A DNA stretch of 64,000 bases, from NCBI RefSeq assembly GCF_001187505.1, contig NZ_CP012150.1:3286001-3350000 (forward strand), written 5' to 3'. Under the pieces are notes generated by a model, which ran no database searches, had not been told where the DNA came from, and worked only from the letters and a program-made list of their open reading frames with translations. Each line of letters opens with the position of its first letter. The first letter of the stretch is position 1. The position numbers and the translations under genes are program-made. The stretch comes from Mycolicibacterium goodii. Its GTDB lineage: Bacteria; Actinomycetota; Actinomycetes; Mycobacteriales; Mycobacteriaceae. Positions 8,607-17,430 of this stretch are shown one piece after another.

Positions 8607-9971
8607 GTGCGCACCCAGCAGTCGTCGTTTCCCCGCGGTACGGCACTGCTGGTGGCCGGGGCCCTGTTCATGGAGATCCTCGACGCCACGATCCTGACGC
8701 CGGCGATTCCGCTCATCGCGTCATCGCTGGGCGTCGACGCCGTCGACGTCAACGTCGCGATCTCGGCGTACCTGATGACCGTCGCGGTGCTGATCCCGGC
8801 GACCGGGTGGCTGGCCGACCGGTTCGGCATCCGCCGGGTGTTCATCGCCGCGATCGCGCTGTTCACACTGGCCTCGGTGGGCTGCGCACTGAGCGTGTCG
8901 CTGCCCATGCTGGTCGCGATGCGCGTCGCACAGGGGATCGGCGGGGCGATGATGGTGCCGGTCGGGCGCCTGGCGGTGCTGCGGTCCAGCGACAAGGCCG
9001 ATCTGGTGCGCGCCATCGCGCTGCTGACGTGGCCCGCGCTCGCGGCCCCGGTGGTGGCGCCGGTGCTCGGCGGGGCGATCGCGACGCTGGGCAACTGGCG
9101 CCTGATCTTCGCGGTGAACATCCCGATCGGGGTGATCGGAATCCTGTTCGCGCTCAAGCTCATCGGGGGCGATGCGATGCCACGGCCACGCTCCCTGGAC
9201 TGGTTCGGTTTGCTGACGCTCGGCTCTGGCATCGCCGCGACGCTGCTGGCCCTGGAGAACATCCGGGTGTCCGGTACGCACTGGGCGCTGGTCGGCGGCT
9301 TCGGTGTGGCCGCCGTTGCGCTGCTGGCCGCGGGGTTGTGGCGGTTGCTGACGGTGTCCAACCCGCTGGTCCAGCTGCGCGTGCTGCGGGTGTCGACGCT
9401 GCGCATCACGGTCTCGGCGGGCTCGCTGTACCGCTTGGTGATCACCGCGGTGCCCTTCCTGCTGCCGCTGCAGTTCCAGCTGCAGTTCGGGTGGACGCCG
9501 CTGGCCGCCGGGCTCATGGTGGCCGCCCTGTTCGCGGGCAACCTCACCATCAAGCCCATCACCACGCCGCTGATGCGCCGGTTCGGCATCCGGACCGTGC
9601 TGCTGGCCAACGGCGCGGCGTCGGTGGGGTGCTTCGGCCTGCTGGCGCTGCTGCGGCCCGGCCTGCCGGTGGCATTGATGGCCGTCATCCTCTATGTGAG
9701 CGGCGCGCTGCGCTCGATCGGCTTCACCGCCTACAACAGCCTGGCGTTCTCCGACGTGGAGGGCGACGACCTGACCCACGCCAACACCCTCAACGCGTCG
9801 GTGCAGGAGCTCGCGTCGGGTCTCGGCATCGCGCTCGCGGCCCTGCTGCTGAGCCAGCTGACCTCGTATTCGCTGACGTTCGTGGTGCTCGGCGCGGTGC
9901 TGGCGCTCACGCTCGTGGAAAGTGTCCGGCTGCCTGCCACCGCGGGCAGCCATGTCAGCGGCCACCGCTGA
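8607..9971 (+). CDS. MFS multidrug-type transporter (DHA2-like)
   Basis: 454 aa, integral membrane protein with at least 12 hydrophobic segments. Motif C-like and antiporter features are visible: LFMEILDATILTPAIPLIAS in TM1 (the LDxTIVNVALP-like motif of the 14-TM drug:H+ antiporters), GWLADRFGIRRVF (motif A loop) and RVAQGIGGAMMVPVGRL. Probably exports a hydrophobic drug or metabolite by proton antiport. It starts at GTG 8607 and appears leaderless. It is monocistronic, with 127 nt before cysD. Confidence 0.9.
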   Translation: MRTQQSSFPRGTALLVAGALFMEILDATILTPAIPLIASSLGVDAVDVNVAISAYLMTVAVLIPATGWLADRFGIRRVFIAAIALFTLASVGCALSVSLPMLVAMRVAQGIGGAMMVPVGRLAVLRSSDKADLVRAIALLTWPALAAPVVAPVLGGAIATLGNWRLIFAVNIPIGVIGILFALKLIGGDAMPRPRSLDWFGLLTLGSGIAATLLALENIRVSGTHWALVGGFGVAAVALLAAGLWRLLTVSNPLVQLRVLRVSTLRITVSAGSLYRLVITAVPFLLPLQFQLQFGWTPLAAGLMVAALFAGNLTIKPITTPLMRRFGIRTVLLANGAASVGCFGLLALLRPGLPVALMAVILYVSGALRSIGFTAYNSLAFSDVEGDDLTHANTLNASVQELASGLGIALAALLLSQLTSYSLTFVVLGAVLALTLVESVRLPATAGSHVSGHR

Positions 9972-10016
9972 GCCGGACGTGCGCCGGAGTGTGAGCCGGC
10001 CCGGCGAGCGAAATCA

Positions 10017-10046
10017 TTGACATCCGTCAGGGCGCGCCGTTACATT
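10017..10046 (+). promoter_or_regulatory. Sigma-A type promoter of cysD
   Basis: A perfect -35 TTGACA (10017-10022) and -10 TACATT (10041-10046, four of six) are separated by 18 bp. Transcription would start near 10053, leaving a leader of about 46 nt that ends in a GGGGAAG ribosome site before ATG 10099. Confidence 0.6.
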
Positions 10047-10098
10047 CCACGTCATGCTTACAATCCTGGCCAATTCTACCAACTTAATGGGGAAGTAG

Positions 10099-11034
10099 AT
10101 GACCGCAGTCGAGAGCGCCCCCGCGCAGACCCGCTCCGGCCGGTACGAACTGAGCCATCTGCGGGCCCTGGAAGCCGAGGCCATCCACATCATCCGCGAG
10201 GTCGCCGCCGAGTTCGAGCGTCCCGTGCTGCTGTTCTCCGGCGGCAAGGACTCGATCGTGATGCTGCACCTGGCGATCAAGGCGTTCGCCCCCGGCCGCC
10301 TGCCGTTCCCGGTCATGCACGTCGACACGGGCCACAACTTCGAAGAGGTCATCGCCACGCGCGATGCGCTGGTGCAGAAGTACGGCCTGCGTCTGGTGGT
10401 GGCCAGCGTGCAGGACGACATCGACGCGGGTCGTGTCGTGGACAACGGCCCGTCGCGCAACCCGCTGCAGACCGTGACGCTGCTGCGCGGCATCCGGGAG
10501 AACAAGTTCGACGCCGCCTTCGGCGGGGCCCGCCGCGACGAGGAGAAGGCCCGCGCCAAGGAGCGGGTGTTCAGCTTCCGCGACGAGTTCGGCCAGTGGG
10601 ACCCCAAGGCGCAGCGCCCCGAACTGTGGAACATCTACAACGGCCGCCACCGCAAGGGCGAGCACATCCGGGTGTTCCCGCTGTCGAACTGGACCGAGTA
10701 CGACATCTGGGCCTACATCGGCGCCGAGGACATCACACTGCCCGCCATCTATTACGCCCACGACCGCAAGGTGTTCCAGCGCGACGGCATGCTGCTCGCG
10801 GTACACGAGTTCATGCAGCCCCGCGACGGTGAAGAGGTCTTCGAGACCTCGGTGCGGTTCCGCACCGTCGGCGACGTCACCTGCACGGGTTGCGTCGAGT
10901 CGACCGCGGCCACCGTCGAGCAGGTCATCGCCGAGACCGCGGTGTCGCGGTTGACCGAGCGCGGGGCCACCCGCGCCGACGACCGCATCTCCGAGGCCGG
11001 CATGGAAGACCGCAAGCGCGAGGGATATTTCTGA
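10099..11034 (+). CDS. cysD: Sulfate adenylyltransferase small subunit CysD
   Basis: 311 aa. Catalyses APS formation from ATP and sulfate as a heterodimer with CysN, the first step of assimilatory sulfate reduction. The PP-loop signature LLFSGGKDSIVML (about residues 48-60) binds ATP; HVDTGHNF, FGGARRDEEKARAKER and the C-terminal SRLTERGATRADDRIS are all typical of CysD. ATG 10099 follows GGGGAAG. Its stop overlaps the cysNC start (TGATG), so the two subunits are translationally coupled. Confidence 0.97.
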   Translation: MTAVESAPAQTRSGRYELSHLRALEAEAIHIIREVAAEFERPVLLFSGGKDSIVMLHLAIKAFAPGRLPFPVMHVDTGHNFEEVIATRDALVQKYGLRLVVASVQDDIDAGRVVDNGPSRNPLQTVTLLRGIRENKFDAAFGGARRDEEKARAKERVFSFRDEFGQWDPKAQRPELWNIYNGRHRKGEHIRVFPLSNWTEYDIWAYIGAEDITLPAIYYAHDRKVFQRDGMLLAVHEFMQPRDGEEVFETSVRFRTVGDVTCTGCVESTAATVEQVIAETAVSRLTERGATRADDRISEAGMEDRKREGYF

Positions 11035-12878
11035 TGAGCACACTGCTACGGCTCGCGACCGCCGGATCGGTCGACGACGGCAAGTCCACCCTGATCGGCA
11101 GGCTGCTGTACGACTCGAAGGCCGTCATGGAGGATCAGCTCGCCGCCGTCGAGCGCACCTCCAAGGAACGCGGCCACGACTACACCGATCTGGCGTTGGT
11201 CACCGACGGCCTGCGCGCCGAGCGCGAACAGGGCATCACGATCGACGTCGCGTACCGCTACTTCGCCACGGCCAAGCGGAAATTCATCATCGCCGACACC
11301 CCGGGCCACATCCAGTACACCCGCAACATGGTGACCGGCACCTCCACCGCGCAACTGGCGATCGTGCTCGTCGACGCCCGCAACGGCCTGCTGGAGCAGT
11401 CGCGCAGGCACGCGTTCCTGGCGTCGCTGCTGGGCATCCGGCACATCGTGCTGGCTGTCAACAAGATGGACCTGATCGGCTGGGACCAGCAGCGCTTCGA
11501 GGCCATCCGCGACGAATTCCACGCGTTCGCAGCACGTCTGGACGTCCACGACGTCACCGCGATCCCGCTGTCGGCGCTGCAGGGCGACAACGTCGTCACC
11601 AGGAGCGACAAGACCCCGTGGTACGAGGGCCCGGCCCTGCTGGCCCACCTCGAAGACGTGTACATCGCCGGCGACCGCAACCTGGTCGACGTGCGGTTCC
11701 CGGTGCAGTACGTGATCCGGCCGCAGACCCTCGACCACGCCGACCACCGCAGCTACGCGGGCACCGTCGCCAGCGGCGTCATGCGTCCCGGCGACGAGAT
11801 CGTGGTGCTGCCCAGCGGCAAGACCAGCCGCATCACCGAGATCGCCGGTACCGGTGGGCCTGTCGACGAGGCGTTCCCGCCCATGGCGGTGTCGATCAGC
11901 CTGGCCGACGACATCGACATCAGCCGCGGCGACATGATTGCCCGGCCCAACAACCAGCCCCGCGTCGCGCAGGACTTCGACGCCACGGTGTGCTGGATGG
12001 CCGACGAATCGTCGCTGGAACCCGGTCGCGAGTACCTGATCAAGCACACCACCCGCACCACCAGGGCGAAGGTGGTCGACCTCGACTACCGCCTCGACGT
12101 CAACACGCTGCACCGCGACAAGTCCGCGACCGCACTCAAACTCAATGAGCTGGGCCGGATCTCGCTGCGCACCCGGACGCCGCTGCTGCTCGACGAGTAC
12201 AGCCGCAACCCGGCCACGGGCTCGTTCATCCTCATCGATCCGCACACCAACGGCACCGTCGGCGCGGGCATGGTGCTGCGCGACAGCCGCAACGAGACCG
12301 CGAGCCCAAACACGGTGCGGCACGAGTCGCTGATCACCGCAGAGGATCGGCTGACCCGGGGACGCACCGTGTGGTTCACCGGGCTGTCGGGATCCGGCAA
12401 GTCCTCGGTGGCGATGCTCGTCGAGCAGAAGCTACTGGCCAAGGGCACCCCGGCGTATGTGCTCGACGGGGACAACCTGCGGCACGGCCTCAACGCCGAC
12501 CTCGGATTCTCGATGGCCGACCGGGCCGAGAACCTGCGCCGCCTGGCGCACGTCGCCTCGCTGCTCGCCGATTCCGGGCAGATCGTGCTGGTCCCGGCGA
12601 TCAGCCCGCTCGAAGAGCACCGCGAACTGGCCCGGCGGGTGTCCGGCGAGAGCGGTGTGGAGTTCTTCGAGGTGTTCTGCGACACGCCGCTGGCGGACTG
12701 CGAACGCCGCGATCCCAAGGGCCTCTACGCCAAGGCCCGCGCCGGCGAGATCACCCACTTCACCGGCATCGACAGCCCGTACCAGCGTCCCAAGAATCCC
12801 GATCTGCGGCTCACACCGGAGCACTCGCTCGACGAGTTGGCCGATATGGTGATCGAGATGCTGGAGACCCGTAGGTGA
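11034..12878 (+). CDS. cysNC: Bifunctional sulfate adenylyltransferase large subunit / APS kinase CysNC
   Basis: 614 aa from ATG 11034, the same length I recall for the M. tuberculosis fusion. Residues 1-420 form an EF-Tu-like GTPase (P-loop GSVDDGKST, G2/G3 REQGITIDVAYR and ADTPGHIQYTRNM, G4 NKMD) that drives ATP sulfurylase. Residues about 440-614 are APS kinase with its own P-loop GLSGSGKSSVA and the DGDNLRHGLNADLGFS motif, making PAPS. The reading frame is open further upstream inside cysD, but TGATG coupling fixes the start. The product feeds sulfation (sulfolipid-like molecules) and reduction to cysteine. Confidence 0.97.
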   Translation: MSTLLRLATAGSVDDGKSTLIGRLLYDSKAVMEDQLAAVERTSKERGHDYTDLALVTDGLRAEREQGITIDVAYRYFATAKRKFIIADTPGHIQYTRNMVTGTSTAQLAIVLVDARNGLLEQSRRHAFLASLLGIRHIVLAVNKMDLIGWDQQRFEAIRDEFHAFAARLDVHDVTAIPLSALQGDNVVTRSDKTPWYEGPALLAHLEDVYIAGDRNLVDVRFPVQYVIRPQTLDHADHRSYAGTVASGVMRPGDEIVVLPSGKTSRITEIAGTGGPVDEAFPPMAVSISLADDIDISRGDMIARPNNQPRVAQDFDATVCWMADESSLEPGREYLIKHTTRTTRAKVVDLDYRLDVNTLHRDKSATALKLNELGRISLRTRTPLLLDEYSRNPATGSFILIDPHTNGTVGAGMVLRDSRNETASPNTVRHESLITAEDRLTRGRTVWFTGLSGSGKSSVAMLVEQKLLAKGTPAYVLDGDNLRHGLNADLGFSMADRAENLRRLAHVASLLADSGQIVLVPAISPLEEHRELARRVSGESGVEFFEVFCDTPLADCERRDPKGLYAKARAGEITHFTGIDSPYQRPKNPDLRLTPEHSLDELADMVIEMLETRR

Positions 12879-13606
12879 ACGACCACGAGCTGGCCGACCG
12901 GCTCGCCACCCGGGCCGGCGACCTGCTGCTCGATGTTCGCGCGGACTTCGCCGACGCACCCGCCGAAAAGCGCAAGGCCGCAGGTGACAAGCAGTCCCAC
13001 GACTTCCTGATGGCCGAGCTGGCCGAGCAGCGCCCCGGTGACGCGGTGCTCTCCGAGGAGGGCGTCGACGGTCCGGCGCGGTTGACCGCCGAGCGGGTGT
13101 GGATCGTCGACCCGCTCGACGGCACCCGCGAGTTCTCCGAACTCGGCCGCGAGGACTGGGCGGTGCACGTCGCGCTGTGGAGCGCGGGCGAGTTGGTCGC
13201 CGGGGCGGTCGCGCTGCCCGCGCAGAACATGACCCTGTCGACGCCTGATGTCGCCGCGCCACTGCCGCTCGAGGGGCCGCCGCGGGTCGTGGTGTCGCGC
13301 ACCAGACCGCCTGCGATCGCGCTGGCGGTGTGCGACGCGCTCGGCGGCACCCTGGTCGAAATGGGTTCGGCAGGAGCCAAAGTCGCCGCCGTGATCCGCG
13401 GGCACGCCGACGTGTACGTCCACGCCGGTGGGCAGTACGAGTGGGATTCGGCGGCGCCGGTCGCCGTCGCACGCGCGGCAGGGCTGCACACCTCACGCAT
13501 CGACGGTTCGCCGCTCGCCTACAACGCCCGCGATCCCCGGCTTCCCGATCTGATCGTGTGCAGACCCGAGCTGGCCGAGCAGGTGCTGGCCGTCACCCGG
13601 TCCTGA
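12875..13606 (+). CDS. cysQ: 3'-phosphoadenosine 5'-phosphate phosphatase CysQ
   Basis: 243 aa, inositol-monophosphatase fold. The metal-binding motif WIVDPLDGTREFSELGRED and the C-terminal QYEWDSAAPVAVARAAG (second aspartate motif) identify a Mg-dependent, Li-sensitive phosphatase. CysQ recycles PAP, the by-product of sulfotransferases and PAPS use, and controls flux through sulfate activation. The GTG start overlaps the cysNC stop by 4 nt, completing a cysD-cysNC-cysQ operon. Confidence 0.94.
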   Translation: MNDHELADRLATRAGDLLLDVRADFADAPAEKRKAAGDKQSHDFLMAELAEQRPGDAVLSEEGVDGPARLTAERVWIVDPLDGTREFSELGREDWAVHVALWSAGELVAGAVALPAQNMTLSTPDVAAPLPLEGPPRVVVSRTRPPAIALAVCDALGGTLVEMGSAGAKVAAVIRGHADVYVHAGGQYEWDSAAPVAVARAAGLHTSRIDGSPLAYNARDPRLPDLIVCRPELAEQVLAVTRS

Positions 13607-13650
13607 TCCGACCAGGTGTGCGGCGACGATGTGCGCCGGATCCCACGCGG

Positions 13651-13656
13651 TAGGCT
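13651..13656 (+). promoter_or_regulatory. -10 element of a leaderless isochorismatase-like gene
   Basis: TAGGCT lies 6 nt before GTG 13663, with no ribosome binding site. This suggests separate leaderless transcription after cysQ. Confidence 0.35.
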
Positions 13657-13662
13657 GTCGCC

Positions 13663-14259
13663 GTGACCCGTCCCACACTGCGTGAGATCTCCAGCCTGCC
13701 CGCCGAGCCGGTGCGCCTCGCGGACTCGGCCCTGGTGCTGATCGACTGCCAGAACACCTACACCCGGGGCGTCATGGAGCTCGAGGGGGTGCAGGCCGCG
13801 CTCGACGCCACCGCCGAACTGCTCGACCGCGCCCGCACCGCGGGCATCCCGGTCATCCACATCCAGCACGACTCCGGACCGGGCTCGCCCTATGACATCC
13901 GCGAGGAGATCGGCGCGATCGTCGACTCGGTGGCGCCCCGCGGCGACGAGCCCGTGGTGGTCAAGAACTTCCCGAACTCGTTCGTACAGACCGATCTTCA
14001 GCAGCGCCTCCAGGCCGTCAACGCCTCGAACCTGGTGCTGGCCGGGTTCATGACGCACATGTGCGTGAACTCCACCGCGCGCGGCGCGTTCAACCTCGGG
14101 TTCGCCCCGACGGTGGTGGCCGCCGCGACCGCGACGCGTTCGCTGCCCGGCCCCGACGGCTCGGTGGTGCCGGCCTCGGCCATGCAGACGGCGAGCCTGG
14201 CCGCCATCGCCGATCTGTTCGCCGTCGTCGTCCCGGATGTGGGAAGCATCCCGGATTGA
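13663..14259 (+). CDS. Isochorismatase-family cysteine hydrolase
   Basis: 198 aa. The family triad is visible: Asp in ALVLIDCQNTYTRG (about residue 27), Lys in VVVKNFPNSF and the nucleophilic Cys in AGFMTHMCVNSTARGA. Members include isochorismatase, nicotinamidase and N-carbamoyl hydrolases; the THMCV motif and cis-peptide region are those of the general cysteine hydrolase group, so the substrate is open. The next gene overlaps its end by 4 nt. Confidence 0.88.
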   Translation: MTRPTLREISSLPAEPVRLADSALVLIDCQNTYTRGVMELEGVQAALDATAELLDRARTAGIPVIHIQHDSGPGSPYDIREEIGAIVDSVAPRGDEPVVVKNFPNSFVQTDLQQRLQAVNASNLVLAGFMTHMCVNSTARGAFNLGFAPTVVAAATATRSLPGPDGSVVPASAMQTASLAAIADLFAVVVPDVGSIPD

Positions 14260-14903
14260 TCCCGTCAACCCGCGTCACCCGGCTCGACGAGAAGCAGAGA
14301 ACATCGCGGCGGCGCCTCGACGAGCTGCTCGACACCATCCCGCTGGCCACCATCGCACTCGTGCGGGACGGCCATCCCGTGGCGTTCCCGATCGGATTCG
14401 CCAGGGTCGGAAACGAATTCGTGATCCACGGCTCCACCGGCTCGCCGTGGCTGCGCGCACTGGCCGACGGGGCGCCCGCCGCGGCGTCGGTGACCGCTCT
14501 CGACGGTGTGGTGGTGGCGCGCAGCAGCTTCGAATCCTCGTTCCGGTACCGCAGCGCGACGCTGTTCGGAGCGTTCGAGGTGATCGCCGACGACGCCAAA
14601 TCGGACTACCTCGAAGCCCTGACCGACCGTTTCATCCCGGGCCGCACCGCCGAACTGCGCGCGAGCACCCGCAAGGAACTCGCCGCGACGCTGGCGCTGA
14701 GGCTCGCGATCGGCGACGACAACTGGTCGCTCAAGATCAGTGAAGGCTGGCCCGACGACGCCGACGAGGACGTCGCGGCGGGCGGGTGGGCCGGCGTCGT
14801 CCCGCTGACGATGCAATACGGCACGCCGCTGACCGCGCCGGACGTCGCCGACGGCACCCCCGTGCCGCCGTCGGTACGCGGCATGACCGGCGAACTTCGG
14901 TGA
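14256..14903 (+). CDS. Pyridoxamine 5'-phosphate oxidase-like FMN-binding split-barrel protein
   Basis: 215 aa from TTG 14256; no other start codon lies between the upstream coding region and the domain. LPLATIALVRDGHPVAFPIG-type strands, VIHGSTGSPWLRAL and the RSATLFGAFEVIAD strand match the Pyridox_ox_2 branch of the split beta-barrel, proteins that bind FMN or F420. The start overlaps the stop of the isochorismatase-like gene (TTGA), so the two are coupled. Enzymatic role unknown; an oxidoreductase or flavin-binding repair function is possible. Confidence 0.8.
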   Translation: MIPSTRVTRLDEKQRTSRRRLDELLDTIPLATIALVRDGHPVAFPIGFARVGNEFVIHGSTGSPWLRALADGAPAAASVTALDGVVVARSSFESSFRYRSATLFGAFEVIADDAKSDYLEALTDRFIPGRTAELRASTRKELAATLALRLAIGDDNWSLKISEGWPDDADEDVAAGGWAGVVPLTMQYGTPLTAPDVADGTPVPPSVRGMTGELR

Positions 14904-14959
14904 CACGCGCGCGGTAGGTGCGGGCCGGCTCACCTGGGCGAGCTGGCAGAATCCAGGGC

Positions 14960-15430
14960 ATGCGGATGTCGGCGAAGGCGGAGTATGCCGTCCGCGCCAT
15001 GATTCAGTTGGCCACCGTCGGCGACGGCGAACTGCTGAAAACCGACGATCTGGCCAAGGCGCAGGGCATCCCCGCACAATTCCTCGTCGACATCCTGTCC
15101 GACCTGCGCACCGACCGTCTGGTCCGCAGCCACCGCGGCCGCGACGGCGGCTATGCGCTGGCCCGCCCGGCGAACGCGATCAGCATCGCCGACGTGCTGC
15201 GCTGCATCGACGGCCCGCTGGCCAGTGTGCGTGACATCGGGCTCGGCGACCTGCCGTACTCCGGGCCCACCGCCGCGCTGACCGACGTGTGGCGGGCCTT
15301 GCGCGCCAGCATGCGCTCGGTGCTGGAGGAGACCAGCCTGGCCGACGTCGCGGCAGGCGCGCTGCCTGCCCACGTCGTGAAGCTGGCCGCCGTCTACCGC
15401 GCGCAGGAAGAGCAGCGCGGCCACAACTGA
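14960..15430 (+). CDS. Rrf2-family transcriptional regulator without the Fe-S cysteine cluster
   Basis: 156 aa from ATG 14960. Winged-helix Rrf2: [16 protein letters not shown] (helix 1), [20 protein letters not shown] (HTH) and [17 protein letters not shown] (wing), then [14 protein letters not shown]. Only one cysteine (Cys82) is present, whereas iron-sulfur Rrf2 proteins (IscR, NsrR, RsrR) use clustered ligands. It therefore resembles CymR, the cysteine-metabolism repressor. M. tuberculosis has an Rrf2 gene (Rv1287) next to cysDN in the same order, so a role in sulfur control is plausible (inference). CAGAAT at 14947-14952 would make the transcript near-leaderless. Confidence 0.9.
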   Translation: MRMSAKAEYAVRAMIQLATVGDGELLKTDDLAKAQGIPAQFLVDILSDLRTDRLVRSHRGRDGGYALARPANAISIADVLRCIDGPLASVRDIGLGDLPYSGPTAALTDVWRALRASMRSVLEETSLADVAAGALPAHVVKLAAVYRAQEEQRGHN

Positions 15431-15436
15431 GCCGGC

Positions 15437-15832
15437 TCAGCCGCCATACGGACGCGTGATGATCTCCAGATAGTGCCCGGACGGATCCTGGAAGTACACG
15501 CCGCGGCCGCCGTCGTTGTGGTTGATCTCTCCGGGCCTGCTGCCGTGCGGGTCGGCCCAGTGCTGCAGACCCCGGTCCCGGATCTTGCCGTAGATCGCAT
15601 CGAACTCGTCCTCGGAGACCAGGAATGCGTAGTGCTGGGGCCGGATCTCGTCGTCGGCGGCCACTTGGGCGTAGTCGAGGGTGGCGCCGGCCCGATCGTC
15701 GGGGTTGAGCTGCACGGCCAGGAACGGGCCGAATTCGCGTGGTTCGGGCAGGCCGAACAGTTCGGTGAGGAACGTTGCGGATTCCCGCCGATCCCGGGAG
15801 GCGACGATGGTGTGGTTGAAGGTGATGGCCAT
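15437..15832 (-). CDS. VOC-superfamily (glyoxalase-like) protein
   Basis: 131 aa from ATG 15832 (a second ATG at 15835 is adjacent). Single vicinal-oxygen-chelate domain: FNHTIVASRDRRESATFLTE begins the first beta-alpha-beta unit with the metal-ligand His, RPQHYAFLVSEDEFDAIY begins the second, and YFQDPSGHYLEIITRPYGG carries the last Glu ligand. Family members are glyoxalases, dioxygenases and drug-binding resistance proteins. It is divergent from the GNAT gene with about 55 bp between the starts. Substrate not predictable. Confidence 0.85.
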   Translation of the reverse strand: MAITFNHTIVASRDRRESATFLTELFGLPEPREFGPFLAVQLNPDDRAGATLDYAQVAADDEIRPQHYAFLVSEDEFDAIYGKIRDRGLQHWADPHGSRPGEINHNDGGRGVYFQDPSGHYLEIITRPYGG

Positions 15833-15886
15833 CATCACCGAGTAAACCGGTGGCTCGCGGGTATGGCAACCATGCAGGATGAAGGC

Positions 15887-16411
15887 ATGCCGCACGCCCC
15901 GACGCTGACCGGCCCGCGGGTACGTCTGCGCGAACCCGTTCCCGACGACGCCGAGGCGCTGTACGCCCGCGTCGCCTCGGACCCCGAGGTGACCCGGTAC
16001 CTGTCCTGGAAGCCCCATCAGGATTCGGCGGAAACGCGACGTGTCATCACGACGTTGTTCAACATCGGACCCGAGGAATCCTGGTTGATCGAGACCGATG
16101 GTGAGGTGGTGGGGGTATGCGGCCGGCGCCGCCGGCAGGCACACGAGGTCGAACTGGGCTACTGTCTGGGACGGCCCTGGTGGCGGCGGGGCCTCATGTC
16201 GGAGGCGGTGTCGGTGCTGATCGCCGACACCGAGCACGACCCACGCGTCTATAGGATCTCGGCGTACTGCCATGTGGACAACGCGGGTTCGGCCGGGGTG
16301 CTGCGGCGCTGCGGGCTGACCCTGGAAGGTCGCCTTGCGCGCTACAGCGTGTTCCCCAACCTCGGCGATGAGCCTCAGGATGTGTTGATGTTCGGAAAGG
16401 CGGTGCGGTGA
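15887..16411 (+). CDS. GNAT-family N-acetyltransferase (RimJ/RimL-like)
   Basis: 174 aa from ATG 15887, preceded by AGGATGAAGG; ATGs at 15863 and 15872 are in frame and possible. VRLREPVPDDAEALYARVAS, the beta-bulge VELGYCLGRPWWRRGLMSEA (acetyl-CoA pyrophosphate loop) and VDNAGSAGVLRRCGLTLEGR are the Acetyltransf_3 signature of RimJ/RimL enzymes, which acetylate N-termini or small amines. Its stop overlaps the start of the following nitronate monooxygenase gene by 1 nt. Confidence 0.87.
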   Translation: MPHAPTLTGPRVRLREPVPDDAEALYARVASDPEVTRYLSWKPHQDSAETRRVITTLFNIGPEESWLIETDGEVVGVCGRRRRQAHEVELGYCLGRPWWRRGLMSEAVSVLIADTEHDPRVYRISAYCHVDNAGSAGVLRRCGLTLEGRLARYSVFPNLGDEPQDVLMFGKAVR

Positions 16412-17430
16412 TGGGTGGTTTCGACTTGCGGGGGCTCAAGAGGCCGGTGATCGTCGCGCCGATGGCAGGCGGCCCGTCCACCCCGGAACTGGCGGCCGCG
16501 GGCAGCAAAGCCGGCGGTCTCGGCTTCATCGCGGCCGGGTACCTGACCGCCGACGCGCTGGCCGAGCGCATCACCGCCGCACGCGCGCTCACCAACGAGC
16601 CGATCGGTGTGAATCTCTTTGTGCCCCAACCGAGTGCGGGCACACCCGACCAGATCGCGGCCTACGCGCAGGCGTTGGCGGGGGAGGCCGAGCGGTACGG
16701 GGTCGCACTCGGCGAACCGCGCTTCGACGACGACGCCTGGGGGGCGAAGCTGGATGTGGTGACCGACCTGCGGCCGGAGGTGGTGTCGTTCACCTTCGGG
16801 TTGCCCGACGATGACGAGATCGCGCGTCTGCGCCAGGCCGGCATCACCACGATCGCCACGGTGACCAGCTACGACGAGGCGGAGCAGGCAGAAGGCCGTG
16901 GCGTCGGCGCGCTGGCGGTGCAGGGTCCGGACGCCGGCGGGCACCGCGGCACCTACGATCCCGCCGCGGCCCCGGCCACCCAGCCGTTGGCCGAGCTGCT
17001 CGCCGATGTGGTTGCGGCGATGGACATGCCGGTGGTGGCCGCGGGCGGACTGGTGAGCGCAGACGACGTGGCGGGCGTGCTGTCCGCCGGAGCCGTTGCG
17101 GCACAACTCGGTACCGCGTTCCTGCTGGCCGACGAGTCGGGTAGCAGCGCCGTGCACCGCGCCGCGCTGCAGAATCCCGAGTTCACCGAGACCGTTGTGA
17201 CACGGGCGTTTTCAGGTCGGTATGCCCGCGGGTTGCGCAACCGCTTCGTCGAGGACCATGAGGCGCAGGCCCCGCTCGGATACCCCGAGATCCACTACCT
17301 GACCAGCCCGGTGCGCAAGGCGTCGGTGGCGGCGGGGGATCCGCACGCCACCAACGTGTGGGCAGGCACCGGGTTCCGGGCGATCGGCACCGGATCGGCC
17401 GCCGACATCATGGGCAGGTTGGCGCCGTGA
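16411..17430 (+). CDS. Nitronate monooxygenase family FMN oxidoreductase
   Basis: 339 aa from ATG 16411 (GTG 16408 also possible). TIM-barrel FMN enzyme of the 2-nitropropane dioxygenase/NMO family: RPVIVAPMAGGPSTPELAAA at the N-terminus, ALAVQGPDAGGHRG (FMN phosphate and active-site region), VVAAGGLVSADDVAGVLSAG and AVAAQLGTAFLLADES. NMOs oxidise alkyl nitronates such as propionate-3-nitronate; mycobacterial members are often annotated only by fold. It is coupled to the GNAT gene and convergent with the gene at 17431, with no gap. Confidence 0.88.
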   Translation: MGGFDLRGLKRPVIVAPMAGGPSTPELAAAGSKAGGLGFIAAGYLTADALAERITAARALTNEPIGVNLFVPQPSAGTPDQIAAYAQALAGEAERYGVALGEPRFDDDAWGAKLDVVTDLRPEVVSFTFGLPDDDEIARLRQAGITTIATVTSYDEAEQAEGRGVGALAVQGPDAGGHRGTYDPAAAPATQPLAELLADVVAAMDMPVVAAGGLVSADDVAGVLSAGAVAAQLGTAFLLADESGSSAVHRAALQNPEFTETVVTRAFSGRYARGLRNRFVEDHEAQAPLGYPEIHYLTSPVRKASVAAGDPHATNVWAGTGFRAIGTGSAADIMGRLAP

